A stretch of DNA of 64,000 nt from Furfurilactobacillus milii (GTDB taxonomy: Bacteria; Bacillota; Bacilli; Lactobacillales; Lactobacillaceae): contig NZ_WEZQ01000005.1 of assembly GCF_009864005.1 (NCBI RefSeq), positions 1 to 64,000 on the forward strand, in the 5' to 3' direction. The position numbers were made by a program, and so were the translations under genes. Below the pieces are notes generated by a model. That model was not told the DNA's origin, searched no databases, and saw only the letters and a list, made by a program, of their open reading frames with translations. This document shows, in pieces, positions 52,613 to 61,969 of this stretch (positions within the stretch are counted from its first letter, which is position 1; each line of letters opens with the position of its first letter).

Positions 52613-54233
52613 CGCCCTTCGATTTTTGATTAGAGAGTGGTAATTCAACGTAAAAAGTAGTGCCTTGCGGTTGATTATTGGTCACAGATAGGTAGCCATC
52701 ACGGGCATCAACGACCTGTTTAACGAGTACTAAACCGTAACCGCGATCTTGTCCCTTGGTTGAATAATGTTGTTCAAACATGTGAGCTTTAACTTCTTCT
52801 GAAATTCCGCATCCGTTATCTGTTACCTCAATGACTAGGATATTGCTTTCATCGTCATAATTAATTGACAAAGTGATTTCTGATTTAACGTTGTTATCGT
52901 TATTAACAGCGTCAATTGCGTTATCAATGAGGTTTCCAAGGACTTTAATTAGGTCCACACTTAGGGCTTCCGAGGCAACTTGTTTGGGAAGAAGGCTATC
53001 TGGTGTGATAGTAAAGGCGACTTGCTGTTCATGAGCTTGGTTTAATTTTCCCATGAGAAATCCAGCAACTGCTGGCGATTGGATATGATTGTTGAGGTTT
53101 CCGAATTGGGCTTGATAATCTGCTGACGTATTGGTAATGAATCGTTGAACTTCATCATATTGATGCAATTCGATTAGACCGGAAACGGCCTGAAGTTTGT
53201 TCATAAATTCATGTGTTTGCGCTCGAAGGGCCTGAATATATTGTGTTGTTCCAGCTAATTGGTCAGCCAGTAGTTGATATTCAGAACGATCACGTAATAA
53301 TGCCATGCTACCTAGGCGTTTGCCAGCAGAAATCAGTGGACTCGTCGACACAATTAATTCTTTAGACTGTACTAATACGGATTCATTAATTGTGCTTTTT
53401 GAACCCTTAAACGTCTGACCAAATAGAGCGTCAAACAGGTCGTCGTCAAGTGGATTACCAATTGTCAGGGTCGGAAACAGCTCATTTGCGATATCGTTCG
53501 CTCTGATCAGCCGCCGTTGTTGATCAATTGCAATGAGACCCTCAGACATACTGTCATTGATAACGGATAATTCAGTCACACGAGTAGCGATTTCCTGGGG
53601 TTCCATTCCTAGTAACCGGCGACGAATATGGGTTCCTAGCAACCAAGCAGCGATGATGCCGATGATCAGGCCCAGTAATGATCCAATGACAATGGGCAAC
53701 TCGGCAGACCGTGTTTCACTATTGATCGATTTTTCTGTTAAACCGACACAGACAATACCAATTTGTTGATGCTTAGCATTGTAAACGGGGGTAAAAATTC
53801 GGTAACCATTTCCTAGTACACCTGTTTCACGAGAAAAATGTGTTTGACCAGTTAGAGACTTGGTGGCATCTTTTGGAGAACTAAAACGATGACCAATGAC
53901 GCGGGTGTCGGGATGTGAGTAACGAATTAAGCGACGGTTCATGACAACAATGAAATCGACATGAGTGGCTCGTTGAATTCGCTTGGTGTATCTCTGAATG
54001 TCGCCATGTGCCGATGGCTGTTTAGTCGTTAAATTATCTCTAACAACCGTACTTGTGGCAACAATTGTGGCTGTGCTGCGGATGTTTTGTTTAATGTTCC
54101 GTTGCTGCGTTTGGACAACGTTGTGTAGTACGAGAAGTGCAGCGATGGATAAAGAAGTTGCGACCGTTAATAAAACCACTAAGATGATCGTTGTGCGTAG
54201 CGACCATTTGCGATGGTTAGATTTTTTTTGCAT
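52605..54233 (-). CDS. Sensor histidine kinase, CitA/DcuS family
   Basis: A 542-residue membrane kinase. Transmembrane helix 1 near 15-34, an extracellular Cache/PAS sensor of about 140 residues (RRLIRYSHPDTRVIGHRF is typical of the CitA ligand domain), helix 2 near 175-197, a cytoplasmic PAS domain, the phospho-His box in AQTHEFMNKLQ and a HATPase domain (NLIDNAIDAV, DNGCGIS, GYGLVLVK). It senses di- or tricarboxylates outside the cell and matches the MaeKR/CitAB type of lactobacilli. Confidence 0.9.
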   Translation of the reverse strand: MQKKSNHRKWSLRTTIILVVLLTVATSLSIAALLVLHNVVQTQQRNIKQNIRSTATIVATSTVVRDNLTTKQPSAHGDIQRYTKRIQRATHVDFIVVMNRRLIRYSHPDTRVIGHRFSSPKDATKSLTGQTHFSRETGVLGNGYRIFTPVYNAKHQQIGIVCVGLTEKSINSETRSAELPIVIGSLLGLIIGIIAAWLLGTHIRRRLLGMEPQEIATRVTELSVINDSMSEGLIAIDQQRRLIRANDIANELFPTLTIGNPLDDDLFDALFGQTFKGSKSTINESVLVQSKELIVSTSPLISAGKRLGSMALLRDRSEYQLLADQLAGTTQYIQALRAQTHEFMNKLQAVSGLIELHQYDEVQRFITNTSADYQAQFGNLNNHIQSPAVAGFLMGKLNQAHEQQVAFTITPDSLLPKQVASEALSVDLIKVLGNLIDNAIDAVNNDNNVKSEITLSINYDDESNILVIEVTDNGCGISEEVKAHMFEQHYSTKGQDRGYGLVLVKQVVDARDGYLSVTNNQPQGTTFYVELPLSNQKSKGDD

Positions 54234-54356
54234 GATGATTGATTGACTCCAGTTAAAATAGGTTGATACTATAATTATACAGGTGTGCTAGCCAGTTAAG
54301 ACATCCGAACGGAAAATAATTGATGGTATTGAGCTTTGCTTCTGAACAAACAATCG

Positions 54357-54384
54357 TTGACTTTTTTGAGAAACACTATAAAAT
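54357..54384 (+). promoter_or_regulatory. Promoter of the thioredoxin gene
   Basis: TTGACT, 16-base spacer, TAAAAT, about 70 bases before the ATG. Confidence 0.5.
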
Positions 54385-54454
54385 AGTAAGTAACTTTTAG
54401 GAAAGATCTCGACGTGTTTAATAATAACTATGTCAGGATCTAGGAGGTTTTTTA

Positions 54455-54790
54455 ATGACACCAATGACAGATTTAAGTAATGCACAACTAGACGATATTA
54501 TTAAAAAAGATGGCAAAGTGATGCTATTCTTTACCGCCACTTGGTGCCCTGATTGTGCTTTTATTAAACCAGTGATGCCGCAAATTGAATCCAAGTACGA
54601 TCAATATCAATGGGTTCACGTGGATCGTGATGCAAATATCGACTTCGCTCAAGAACTTGGCGTCATGGGTATTCCAAGCTTTGTTGCGTTTGAAAACGGT
54701 AAGGAAATTGGTCGTTTTGCCAACGCTGATCGGAAGACACGTCAAGAAGTTGAAAGCTTCATTGATAAGTTGGAAGGACAACCGGCATAA
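54455..54790 (+). CDS. Thioredoxin-family protein with CPDC active site
   Basis: A 111-residue thioredoxin fold. The active site is WCPDC rather than the WCGPC of standard thioredoxin, with the conserved cis-Pro in MGIPSFVAF. CPDC proteins of this size (YtpP-like) are probably disulfide reductases with altered redox potential. TAGGAGGT lies 8 bases before the ATG; its own promoter and terminator make it monocistronic. Cytoplasmic, no signal peptide. Confidence 0.85.
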   Translation: MTPMTDLSNAQLDDIIKKDGKVMLFFTATWCPDCAFIKPVMPQIESKYDQYQWVHVDRDANIDFAQELGVMGIPSFVAFENGKEIGRFANADRKTRQEVESFIDKLEGQPA

Positions 54791-54818
54791 GCGTGTCCAG
54801 AATTGAACAGTAACGATT

Positions 54819-54854
54819 AAGGTCAATGCCGCTTGTCGGGATTGACCTTTTTTG
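54819..54854 (+). terminator. Terminator after the thioredoxin gene
   Basis: AAGGTCAAT pairs with ATTGACCTT, enclosing a GCC/GGG extension, followed by TTTTTTG. Confidence 0.85.
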
Positions 54855-54945
54855 TAATTGTCGAGGAATGATTGATTATTTTAAGCATGGGGATTTAGAT
54901 GGCATGTGATATGCTAATGACAATGAAGGCATTAGGGAGGCAGAC

Positions 54946-55737
54946 ATGATAATAACCACGAGTGATCACGTCAGGTTGGATTATACAGATGAGGGCGAAG
55001 GACAGCCGGTTGTTATTCTGACTGGCCTGGGCGGTGCAAAAGAAATTTGGCGCGCCCAGGTTTCAGCACTAGTTTCAGCTGGCTATCGGGTCATCAATGT
55101 GGACGCCCGTAATCAGGGCGCTTCGCAACATACTGCCAAAGGATTAAGAATTAGCCGCCACGGTATGGATCTTGCGGAAGTGATCGATAAATTGCACCTC
55201 GTAAAGCCTATCTTGCTGGGAAATTCGATGGGTGCAGCGACTATTTTTGCTTATTTGTCACTATTTGGGGATGCAAACGTCACCGCAGTGATTGATTTAG
55301 ATCAAAGTCCCAAAATGATCAATGAGGCGGATTGGAAGTTTGGGTTTAAAGATGTAACTTGGGCTGACTTTCCAGACTTTTTTAGAATGCCGTTGGGACC
55401 GTCTACATTTAAGCATATTGACGATGATACGTATCAACTCGTAACGGCCGCTGCTACCACGCACCCATATGATGCAGCACTTAATGAACCATTTTTGTTT
55501 GATCATGCTTTTGCAGATTGGCGTGATGTGATTCGCCAGTTAAACGTGCCATTGTTAGTGATGGCGGGCGGCGAATCGCCATACTTTAATCCCGAATTTG
55601 CCGCTGTAACTGCTAAGATGGCAGCTCACGGTCAGTCAGTTATTATTCCGAATGCTGGTCATATCTTGATGGCAGAACAAAGTGCGGCAACCAATGCGGC
55701 ATTGTTGAGTTTTCTGGAAAAACTACCACATGCATGA
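54946..55737 (+). CDS. Alpha/beta hydrolase
   Basis: A 263-residue alpha/beta-hydrolase-fold protein. The nucleophile elbow is GNSMG (Ser near 94), the oxyanion region LTGLGGAKEIW, and the catalytic His lies in NAGHILM near 241. Similar proteins are esterases, lactonases or C-C hydrolases; the substrate is unknown. GGGAGGC precedes the ATG. Monocistronic. Confidence 0.85.
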   Translation: MIITTSDHVRLDYTDEGEGQPVVILTGLGGAKEIWRAQVSALVSAGYRVINVDARNQGASQHTAKGLRISRHGMDLAEVIDKLHLVKPILLGNSMGAATIFAYLSLFGDANVTAVIDLDQSPKMINEADWKFGFKDVTWADFPDFFRMPLGPSTFKHIDDDTYQLVTAAATTHPYDAALNEPFLFDHAFADWRDVIRQLNVPLLVMAGGESPYFNPEFAAVTAKMAAHGQSVIIPNAGHILMAEQSAATNAALLSFLEKLPHA

Positions 55738-55864
55738 TTCTCCGACAAACGGGGCCATCCGCTCTCTCTTAAGTTGAGCGAGTTATTTGGATAAATTAAA
55801 GCTATGTGATATTATGAGCAAACAATAAACTGTTCATCTTGCTTATAAGGGAGGCAGGTTAGCA

Positions 55865-56086
55865 ATGGAGAAGACATTGAATTACGCTGAGCAGGTGCTG
55901 GCGGAAGCGCCAGATGGGCGGGATTACGAGTGGAAAACGGCGTATACCGGTCATCCCACAATGCCAATGCGCATTCGCCACGTGAATAATTGTGGTTTTG
56001 AATTTGAATTATCCCCTGCAGATTTTGCGGCAGGCAAGCGGTGTTATATTCATTTGCACTGTGGTTGGGTTAGTTCGAATTATTAG
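55865..56086 (+). CDS. Small hypothetical protein
   Basis: A 73-residue protein with GGGAGGCAGGTTAGC before the ATG. Sequence features: charged N-terminus, central HPTMPMRIRHVNNCGFEFEL and a Cys/His-containing end. No family recognised. The good ribosome site and following terminator support it as real. Confidence 0.55.
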   Translation: MEKTLNYAEQVLAEAPDGRDYEWKTAYTGHPTMPMRIRHVNNCGFEFELSPADFAAGKRCYIHLHCGWVSSNY

Positions 56087-56136
56087 TTCCAATAAAGAGC
56101 GAGATTGTTAAATATCGTTTATTTAGATGGTAGACA

Positions 56137-56173
56137 CAAAAAGCCAGTCCTCGGGCTTGAGGATTGGCTTTTT
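56137..56173. terminator. Bidirectional terminator
   Basis: AAAAAGCCAGTCCTC pairs with GAGGATTGGCTTTTT (one mismatch) between convergent genes. Confidence 0.88.
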
Positions 56174-56205
56174 ATATGGCGTGATACTGGTGTTGCTGGC
56201 AATTT

Positions 56206-56664
56206 TTATAAAACAGTACTTGCACCATCATCCCACGCATCAACGAGCGTGAACGTGACGTTATCGCTACCGCGAACCAATTTTGACACAGGGCAGCGAC
56301 TTTCTGCGAGATCAAACCACGCCTGTGCGGTTTTACGGTCCACTTCTGATTCTGGAATGTAGACGTAAACGTCAACAAAGAATTGAAGACCGTGTGTATC
56401 ATGAGCTTGATCAACGTCCACTCGTACCTTTGTTTGATGTTCATAACCATCACGTTTTTCAATGGCCTCAAAGGTAGCGTTCAAACAGGTAGCTAGGGCC
56501 ATTCCCAGCAGTTGTTCAGGATTAGTCCCATTCGTGTCATCGTTTGTGTTCCGAATCTGTAGATCGACACGGTTTTTACCCTGAGCAAATGTGTGACCAG
56601 AAACGCCGTCTTCGTTAACAATTGTCGTATGATATGTTGTCCGTGGTCGTGCGTCTTTTTCCAT
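56206..56664 (-). CDS. OsmC/Ohr family peroxiredoxin
   Basis: A 152-residue OsmC-type thiol peroxidase. The two reactive cysteines are seen in MALATCLNATFEA and AESRCPVSKL, with the Arg/Glu-containing N-terminal strands. It reduces organic hydroperoxides using a dihydrolipoyl or thiol donor. The ATG at 56664 follows GGAGGGCTACAAA; an upstream in-frame ATG is too close to that site. Monocistronic. Confidence 0.88.
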   Translation of the reverse strand: MEKDARPRTTYHTTIVNEDGVSGHTFAQGKNRVDLQIRNTNDDTNGTNPEQLLGMALATCLNATFEAIEKRDGYEHQTKVRVDVDQAHDTHGLQFFVDVYVYIPESEVDRKTAQAWFDLAESRCPVSKLVRGSDNVTFTLVDAWDDGASTVL

Positions 56665-56846
56665 TTTGTAGCCCTCCAAGCGAATTATATTAACAGCTTC
56701 ATTTCACAGACTGACCAATAAAACAACAATCAATTAGCCTTACTGTTATTTCTAAGCCTGTTAAAATGTTTTAAAAAAATCCATCAATTTTGATATTTTT
56801 TAAAAGCGGTGTATATTAGAAACAGAATAAACGAAGGAGTGCACAC

Positions 56847-57995
56847 ATGGCGGATCAATTAGATGACGTATTAAAGTTGCATGCTTTACATAATGGGGTT
56901 CTTGGCATTGAGTCTGAAATGGCGATTAAAAATCGCTCGGATTTGGGCAAAGCGTACACACCAGGGGTTGCGACAATTTCAAAGATGTTGGCCAAAGATC
57001 CAAGTTTACGAGACCACTATACGTTAAGCGGCAAGCTGGTAGCCGTGGTTTCTGATGGTTCGGCTGTTTTGGGTCTTGGTAATATTGGTCCGGCCGGTGC
57101 ACTGCCGGTTATTGAAGGTAAATCGTTACTATATAAAGACTTAGCGGGTGTTAACGCGTTGCCATTATCAGTTGCTCAGGTATCCACTGACGAATTCGTC
57201 AGCACGATTAAAAATATTGCTGGCAGTTTTGCAGGTATTCATTTAGAGGACATTGCAGCGCCAAGATGTTTTGAGATTGAAGACCGGTTAAGCAAAGAAC
57301 TCAATATTCCGGTTTATCATGATGATCAAGAAGGAACTGCTATTGTGGTGATGGCCGGCCTTTTGAACGCAGCCAAGGTTGTGAATAAACCATTTAACGA
57401 TTTGCACATTTTGATTAACGGAGCTGGTGCTTCGGGGATTGCAGTTGCTCGATTATTGTTTGCTGCAGGCGTGAAACACATTACACTAGCTGACATCCAT
57501 GGTGTCGTTACACCTGATGATGACCGTTACAACAAATTTCAACGTGGTTTGGCGCGAGAATTGGGCACACAAACCACTGGCACCACATTGCAAGAAGGTA
57601 TTAAAGGCCAAGATGTGTTTGTCGGATTATCTGACGCAAATGTGTTAACCGGTGATGATGTGCGCAATATGGCCGATCAGCCGATTATTTTTGGCCTGGC
57701 CAACCCAGTGCCTGAAATTGATCCAGCAGTTGCTAAAGAGGCCGGTGCAGCGGTTATTGCGACAGGTTCTAGTCAATATCCAAACCAGGTTAATAACATT
57801 TTGGTCTTTCCAGGATTATATAAGGGGTTACTGGCCAGTGGTCTTAAACACGTCACGTTTGTTTTAGAAGCAACAACGGCTAAGGCGCTCGCTAGCTTAG
57901 TAGAACATCCGACGGCAGATCATATTGTACCAGGAGTATTCGATGATGGGGTTGTTCAGACAGTTGCTAAGGCCGTTGTCGATTTTGCGAAATAA
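56847..57995 (+). CDS. Malic enzyme / CitM-type oxaloacetate decarboxylase
   Basis: A 382-residue short-form malic enzyme. YTPGVATISKMLA, the metal-site EDIAAPRCFEIE with DDQEGTA, and the NAD motif INGAGASGIAVARLL are clear. Short malic enzymes decarboxylate malate to pyruvate; the related CitM of lactic acid bacteria decarboxylates oxaloacetate in citrate fermentation. The citX-citG genes downstream make CitM plausible, while the nearby CitAB-type system and permease also fit malate use. AAGGAGTGC precedes the start. Confidence 0.9.
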   Translation: MADQLDDVLKLHALHNGVLGIESEMAIKNRSDLGKAYTPGVATISKMLAKDPSLRDHYTLSGKLVAVVSDGSAVLGLGNIGPAGALPVIEGKSLLYKDLAGVNALPLSVAQVSTDEFVSTIKNIAGSFAGIHLEDIAAPRCFEIEDRLSKELNIPVYHDDQEGTAIVVMAGLLNAAKVVNKPFNDLHILINGAGASGIAVARLLFAAGVKHITLADIHGVVTPDDDRYNKFQRGLARELGTQTTGTTLQEGIKGQDVFVGLSDANVLTGDDVRNMADQPIIFGLANPVPEIDPAVAKEAGAAVIATGSSQYPNQVNNILVFPGLYKGLLASGLKHVTFVLEATTAKALASLVEHPTADHIVPGVFDDGVVQTVAKAVVDFAK

Positions 57996-58059
57996 TTTGT
58001 ACGGGTAATCCGCTTTTTAAAGTTAAAAGATGCATTAAATTTAAAGACCGCTATTGGTG

Positions 58060-58086
58060 CAAAAGACGCTGATGGCAGTCTTTTGT
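58060..58086 (+). terminator. Terminator-like hairpin before citX
   Basis: CAAAAGAC pairs with GTCTTTTG across ten bases. The following T-run is weak, so readthrough into citXG is possible. Confidence 0.5.
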
Positions 58087-58176
58087 TATTGACAAGTATC
58101 AATTAACGAACAAGACAAAATTGGCGGGTAGGCGTAAACTGTTAACCGTAATTTGAAGAGGAACGGAGAGAAAATC

Positions 58177-58737
58177 GTGGCAGAAGATATATTTTCAACT
58201 GGTGAACCCCAAACAATCGCTGATGTGTTGGCGAACAAAGATGAGCGCGTGGCACTTCAACAAAGTTTGATCGCCAAATATCCGGGAAGAACAGTGGTAG
58301 CCTTAAAAATGAATATTCCCGGACCAATTAAAAATAACAGTGACTTAGAAAAGTTGTTCAAAGCCGGTGATGCGCAGTTGAGAAGCATGATGACTCAACG
58401 CCAATATGTCATCATTGATGACGAACATTGGGACCGTCCAACAGGATCCGAAGCGTTTTATGTCGTTGATATGAAAGCCGATCAGGTCAAAAAATTGGCA
58501 GTTTCGTTTGAAGATGAGTTTACACTTGGCCGCTTATTTGATGCCGATGTACTGATGGGTGGGGACGGTGGTGCGCGAGCGTTATCCCGGACTAACTTTG
58601 GTTTGCCGGCGCGAACCTGTTTAGTTTGCGGTCGGCCGGCTAAAGATTGTGCTCGTTCGCGTCGCCACAGCGTGACAGAATTGCAGGCACACATTGCTGA
58701 CATGTATACGACTTACTTTGGAGGACAGCTGCTATGA
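58177..58737 (+). CDS. citX: Citrate lyase holo-ACP synthase (phosphoribosyl-dephospho-CoA transferase)
   Basis: A 186-residue protein attaching the prosthetic group to the citrate lyase acyl carrier protein. The C-terminal cluster ARTCLVCGRPAKDCARSRRHS is diagnostic for CitX. GTG at 58177 with GGAGAG 8 bases upstream is chosen over an in-frame TTG at 58153. The stop overlaps citG by 4 bases. Its target, CitD of citrate lyase, is not encoded in this window. Confidence 0.92.
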   Translation: MAEDIFSTGEPQTIADVLANKDERVALQQSLIAKYPGRTVVALKMNIPGPIKNNSDLEKLFKAGDAQLRSMMTQRQYVIIDDEHWDRPTGSEAFYVVDMKADQVKKLAVSFEDEFTLGRLFDADVLMGGDGGARALSRTNFGLPARTCLVCGRPAKDCARSRRHSVTELQAHIADMYTTYFGGQLL

Positions 58738-59618
58738 CACTTGATTTGAGCGCTCAACAGTTGGCGTCAACACTTTCACAATTAGGTGAACGGGCGCTCC
58801 TTTATGAAGTAGCTGTGAATCCAAAGCCGGGGTTAGTTGATCCTGTTTCCGCTGGGCCACATCCTGATATGACGGTGTTTACTTTCATTGATAGTGCGAC
58901 CAGTTTACAGGAATACTTGCACAAATGTGCGCTTGCGGGTCAGTATTTTGAACAAACGGAAGATAAACCACCTGAACTGTTCGGTCAGCTGCGACGTTTG
59001 GGACAGCGTGCCGAGCAGACGATGTTTGAAACGACGAATGGTGTGAACACACATAAGGGTGCGATCTTTTCATTGGGCGTATTAGTTGCGGCGACAGCAC
59101 AGCAACTAACTGTTAATGGCAAATATGCGACAAATGAAGTTATTGCTATTACCAAGCAAATGCTTCAAGGATTAACTGAAAATGACTTCAAAAAGATCAA
59201 GGCGACTTCACCGGCGTTGCTAACAGCCGGTGAACGTCAATTTCTAAAGTATGGTAAGGCTGGTATTCGTGGTGAAGCGGAGGCGGGCTTCCCAACTGTG
59301 GTTGAACTAGCATTGCCATTTTTACGACAACGTCAGGGAACAACGATGGAACGTTTGCTTGATACATTAATGCGCATTGCCGGCAACACGGATGATTCAA
59401 ATTTAATCAAACGGGCTGGTGACGCAAAAATCACTGATTGGATGCACGTTCAAAGTAATCATTATTTCGAATTAGGCGGCAGTCGAACATCAGCTGGTCA
59501 AGTTTTCTTAAAACAGCTGAACGAAATATTTTTGTCACGTAATTTGAGTCTCGGTGGCTCGGCAGATCTGCTTATTTTAACGATTTACTTTGCCCTGTTA
59601 GAGGGACAACTTCGTTAA
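58734..59618 (+). CDS. citG: Triphosphoribosyl-dephospho-CoA synthase
   Basis: A 294-residue enzyme making 2'-(5''-triphosphoribosyl)-3'-dephospho-CoA from ATP and dephospho-CoA, the precursor of the citrate lyase cofactor. Typical segments are LLYEVAVNPKPGLVDP, VNTHKGAIFSLG and RMAGNTDDSN-like RIAGNTDDSNLIKRAG. It overlaps citX (ATGA) and is followed by a terminator. citX and citG form one unit, with malic enzyme upstream. Confidence 0.93.
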   Translation: MTLDLSAQQLASTLSQLGERALLYEVAVNPKPGLVDPVSAGPHPDMTVFTFIDSATSLQEYLHKCALAGQYFEQTEDKPPELFGQLRRLGQRAEQTMFETTNGVNTHKGAIFSLGVLVAATAQQLTVNGKYATNEVIAITKQMLQGLTENDFKKIKATSPALLTAGERQFLKYGKAGIRGEAEAGFPTVVELALPFLRQRQGTTMERLLDTLMRIAGNTDDSNLIKRAGDAKITDWMHVQSNHYFELGGSRTSAGQVFLKQLNEIFLSRNLSLGGSADLLILTIYFALLEGQLR

Positions 59619-59633
59619 GTTTGAAAATTAAAG

Positions 59634-59681
59634 AGGACACAGATCAAGCGATTACAATAATCGTCATTTGATCTGTGTCCT
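59634..59681 (+). terminator. Terminator after citG
   Basis: AGGACACAGATCAA pairs perfectly with TTGATCTGTGTCCT across a 20-base loop, followed by TTTTA. Confidence 0.85.
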
Positions 59682-59718
59682 TTTATAGTTGCTAATAACA
59701 AAATGCTGATAAATAGGG

Positions 59719-59982
59719 TTATCTTTTGCCGAATCGCCATTCCGTTAAACCGTAAACAATGCCGCTAAGCACCGCTAGGCCCAACATTATGTTCATAACT
59801 GCAAAAGCACCGAACACAGTAGCAATCAATACACCAATCAATGTGAAAATAACAATCCACAATGCGATAAGCTGAACGGTTGTATTATGTTCTGCGTGTA
59901 CGCCTTGCTGAGCTCCTAAAGTGGTACCCGCTCCTGCTGGCGTTGAATCAATAGCTTTTTCAGCATTATTTTTATCTGACAT
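59719..59982 (-). CDS. Small membrane protein
   Basis: An 87-residue protein with a polar N-terminal 40 residues and two transmembrane helices (about 42-64 and 66-82: LIALWIVIFTLIGVLIATVF, then IMLGLAVLSGIVYG). Start at 59982 with GGAGGTCTGATC. No family recognised; possibly a stress or envelope protein. Confidence 0.6.
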   Translation of the reverse strand: MSDKNNAEKAIDSTPAGAGTTLGAQQGVHAEHNTTVQLIALWIVIFTLIGVLIATVFGAFAVMNIMLGLAVLSGIVYGLTEWRFGKR

Positions 59983-60123
59983 GATCAGACCTCCAGACAT
60001 GTTTTTTTGATAAAACTAATTATATTATTAATTTAATGCTGTTGGCATTCAAAAGCAATCATCTGTTATTCTCCATTCGTTATAAATCTGACGCGGCGAT
60101 AATAACTTTTTTATGGTAGAAAA

Positions 60124-60519
60124 TCACTGTTGCGCCTTTAAGTCGTGATTCACACTATTAGCTAACCAGCGTGAATACAGCCAGTATCCGAGCCACGACA
60201 CAATATACCAAGTGGCAAAGCCAACAAATGTGAGTGAAGTGCTAACTGTCGTCAAAGGCATCCAGTGAAAAATGCCGGCAAAGATCAGATAGATAATTGA
60301 TGTAAACACAATAATCAACGCATATTTAATCACTGGTTTGATCGACAACCACTGTAGTAGGTTGACAAATGTGAGGCTTAAACAAAATAGCCACACCTCA
60401 AGAATCAGTTGACGAACGTGCGGTATTCGCGAAATCAGCAGGTTTAAAACGATAAAAAAATTACCAATTGAAAATGACGTGAGAAAATTTTTAAATAAGC
60501 TCATCATTTTTTGTTCCAT
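60124..60519 (-). CDS. DUF3021 family membrane protein
   Basis: A 131-residue protein with four transmembrane helices, typical of DUF3021. In Firmicutes these are encoded next to LytTR regulators and probably act as their membrane partner or inhibitor. It is 23 bases downstream of the LytTR gene on the same strand; GGAGGTTACATT precedes the ATG. Confidence 0.82.
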   Translation of the reverse strand: MEQKMMSLFKNFLTSFSIGNFFIVLNLLISRIPHVRQLILEVWLFCLSLTFVNLLQWLSIKPVIKYALIIVFTSIIYLIFAGIFHWMPLTTVSTSLTFVGFATWYIVSWLGYWLYSRWLANSVNHDLKAQQ

Positions 60520-60542
60520 AATGTAACCTCCAAAGCTGTTAT

Positions 60543-61001
60543 TTACTTTTGTGATTGCAATGTTTTAATGCGTTGGCGTAATAAAGGGACAAATCGTCGC
60601 GAAACAGCGACTTGCTGACCTTTTTTTAAATGTGCCGTCATTGTTCCAGAAAAAGAAGCTACCAATGAGTCCAAGTACCTTAAATTGATGGTCGCGGACT
60701 GTGAGACTAAGGCAAAAGAAGGTTGTGTGAGTTTTTCCATCATTTTTGATAGGGCGCCACGAACATGGAAAATGTTGCTCGTTGTCGTGATCGTCAGGTC
60801 CTTATTCTGAACTTCAACTGTGATGATCTCTGCAATCTGAATAATGCTCATCCGACCGTTTTCGTGAATCACGATTTGATTGTCACCTTCGTTATATTCG
60901 GCAATGTAGCCAATCAAGTTAGTGACACTGTCCGTTTGCGCTCGGGCATAAACGACAACGGAAGTGTCGGATTGATCAATTTGTTTATACGTGACTTTCA
61001 T
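60543..61001 (-). CDS. LytTR-domain DNA-binding regulator
   Basis: A 152-residue single-domain-type regulator with a C-terminal LytTR DNA-binding domain (NIFHVRGALSKMMEKL, then FALVSQSATINLRYLDSL, AVSRRFVPLLRQRI). There is no receiver domain, so it is not a classical response regulator. It is paired with the DUF3021 membrane protein, which may control it. The ATG at 61001 with GAGGTG 7 bases upstream is chosen over a GTG at 61010. Confidence 0.85.
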   Translation of the reverse strand: MKVTYKQIDQSDTSVVVYARAQTDSVTNLIGYIAEYNEGDNQIVIHENGRMSIIQIAEIITVEVQNKDLTITTTSNIFHVRGALSKMMEKLTQPSFALVSQSATINLRYLDSLVASFSGTMTAHLKKGQQVAVSRRFVPLLRQRIKTLQSQK

Positions 61002-61171
61002 ATGAATCACCTCTATTTGATGAACTAAGCTTATTAAACGAGCGGCTTAAAAACAATGATTTGCGCGTGAACGGTTCGAAATCTGGTGAAAGTGGCAATG
61101 AAGTTCAAAAAGGGTGCATTTTGCCGTACCTGGGCATAGAATAATGTTATCAATTACTAGGAGGAAAGATT

Positions 61172-61915
61172 ATGTCAGAGCGTTTATCAGGTAAGGTCGC
61201 CATTGTTACGGGTGCCGCTGCAGGAATTGGGCAAGCCATTGCTGAGGCTTTTGTTAAAGAAGGAGCCAAAGTTGTTGTGACCGCAGATCATAATGTTGAT
61301 GGCGGGCAAAAGGTTGCCAGTAAATTAGGTGACGCAGGCCTGTTTGTTCAGCAGAATGTGGCCAAAGAGGATGATTGGAAAAAGGTTATCTCAGCGGCTG
61401 AAGATAAATTTGGAAAAGTTGACATTGTCGTCAACAATGCCGGTATTGGCGGTAAGAATGGCCCTGTTGAAGACTTATCATTAGCTGATTGGCAGCAAGT
61501 GATCGATGTAAACCTTACCGGGAATTTCCTAGGTGTTAAATATGGTATTCAGGCGATGAAGAAGAATGGTGGCGCAGGTTCAATTATCAACATTTCCTCA
61601 GTCGCCGGTCTCCGTGGCTTACCAATGGCAGCGGCATACTCTTCAAGTAAAGGTGGTACAAGACTGTTGACCAAGGCAGCGGCTCTATCTGCAGCCCATG
61701 AAGGATTGAAAGTGCGAATCAATTCTGTGCACCCAGGTTGGGTTGACACAGCAATCATTCCGGAAGAGGTTCGTGATTCTGTTGTTAAGACAATTCCAAT
61801 TGGAGAAATGGGACAGCCGTCAGACATTGCCAATATCTGTGTTTTCCTGGGCTCTGATGAATCGAAGTATGCTACTGGCGCTGAATTTACAATTGATGGT
61901 GGACAAAACGCCTAA
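61172..61915 (+). CDS. Short-chain dehydrogenase/reductase
   Basis: A 247-residue SDR paralogous to the one at 25370. TGAAAGIG nucleotide motif, NNAG, Ser in [15 protein letters not shown] active site, and a GAEFTIDGG ending are present. The nucleotide site differs from the alcohol dehydrogenase copy, so cofactor preference may differ. AGGAGGAAAG precedes the ATG. Terminator follows. Reduces a carbonyl substrate, possibly 3-oxoacyl or diacetyl-type; unknown. Confidence 0.87.
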   Translation: MSERLSGKVAIVTGAAAGIGQAIAEAFVKEGAKVVVTADHNVDGGQKVASKLGDAGLFVQQNVAKEDDWKKVISAAEDKFGKVDIVVNNAGIGGKNGPVEDLSLADWQQVIDVNLTGNFLGVKYGIQAMKKNGGAGSIINISSVAGLRGLPMAAAYSSSKGGTRLLTKAAALSAAHEGLKVRINSVHPGWVDTAIIPEEVRDSVVKTIPIGEMGQPSDIANICVFLGSDESKYATGAEFTIDGGQNA

Positions 61916-61938
61916 GTTTATTAAAATAGACCAATTAA

Positions 61939-61969
61939 GCGCTCTCTAAAAAACTAGAGAGCGTTTTTT
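61939..61969 (+). terminator. Terminator after the SDR gene
   Basis: CGCTCTCT pairs with AGAGAGCG across nine bases, followed by six Ts. Confidence 0.9.
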
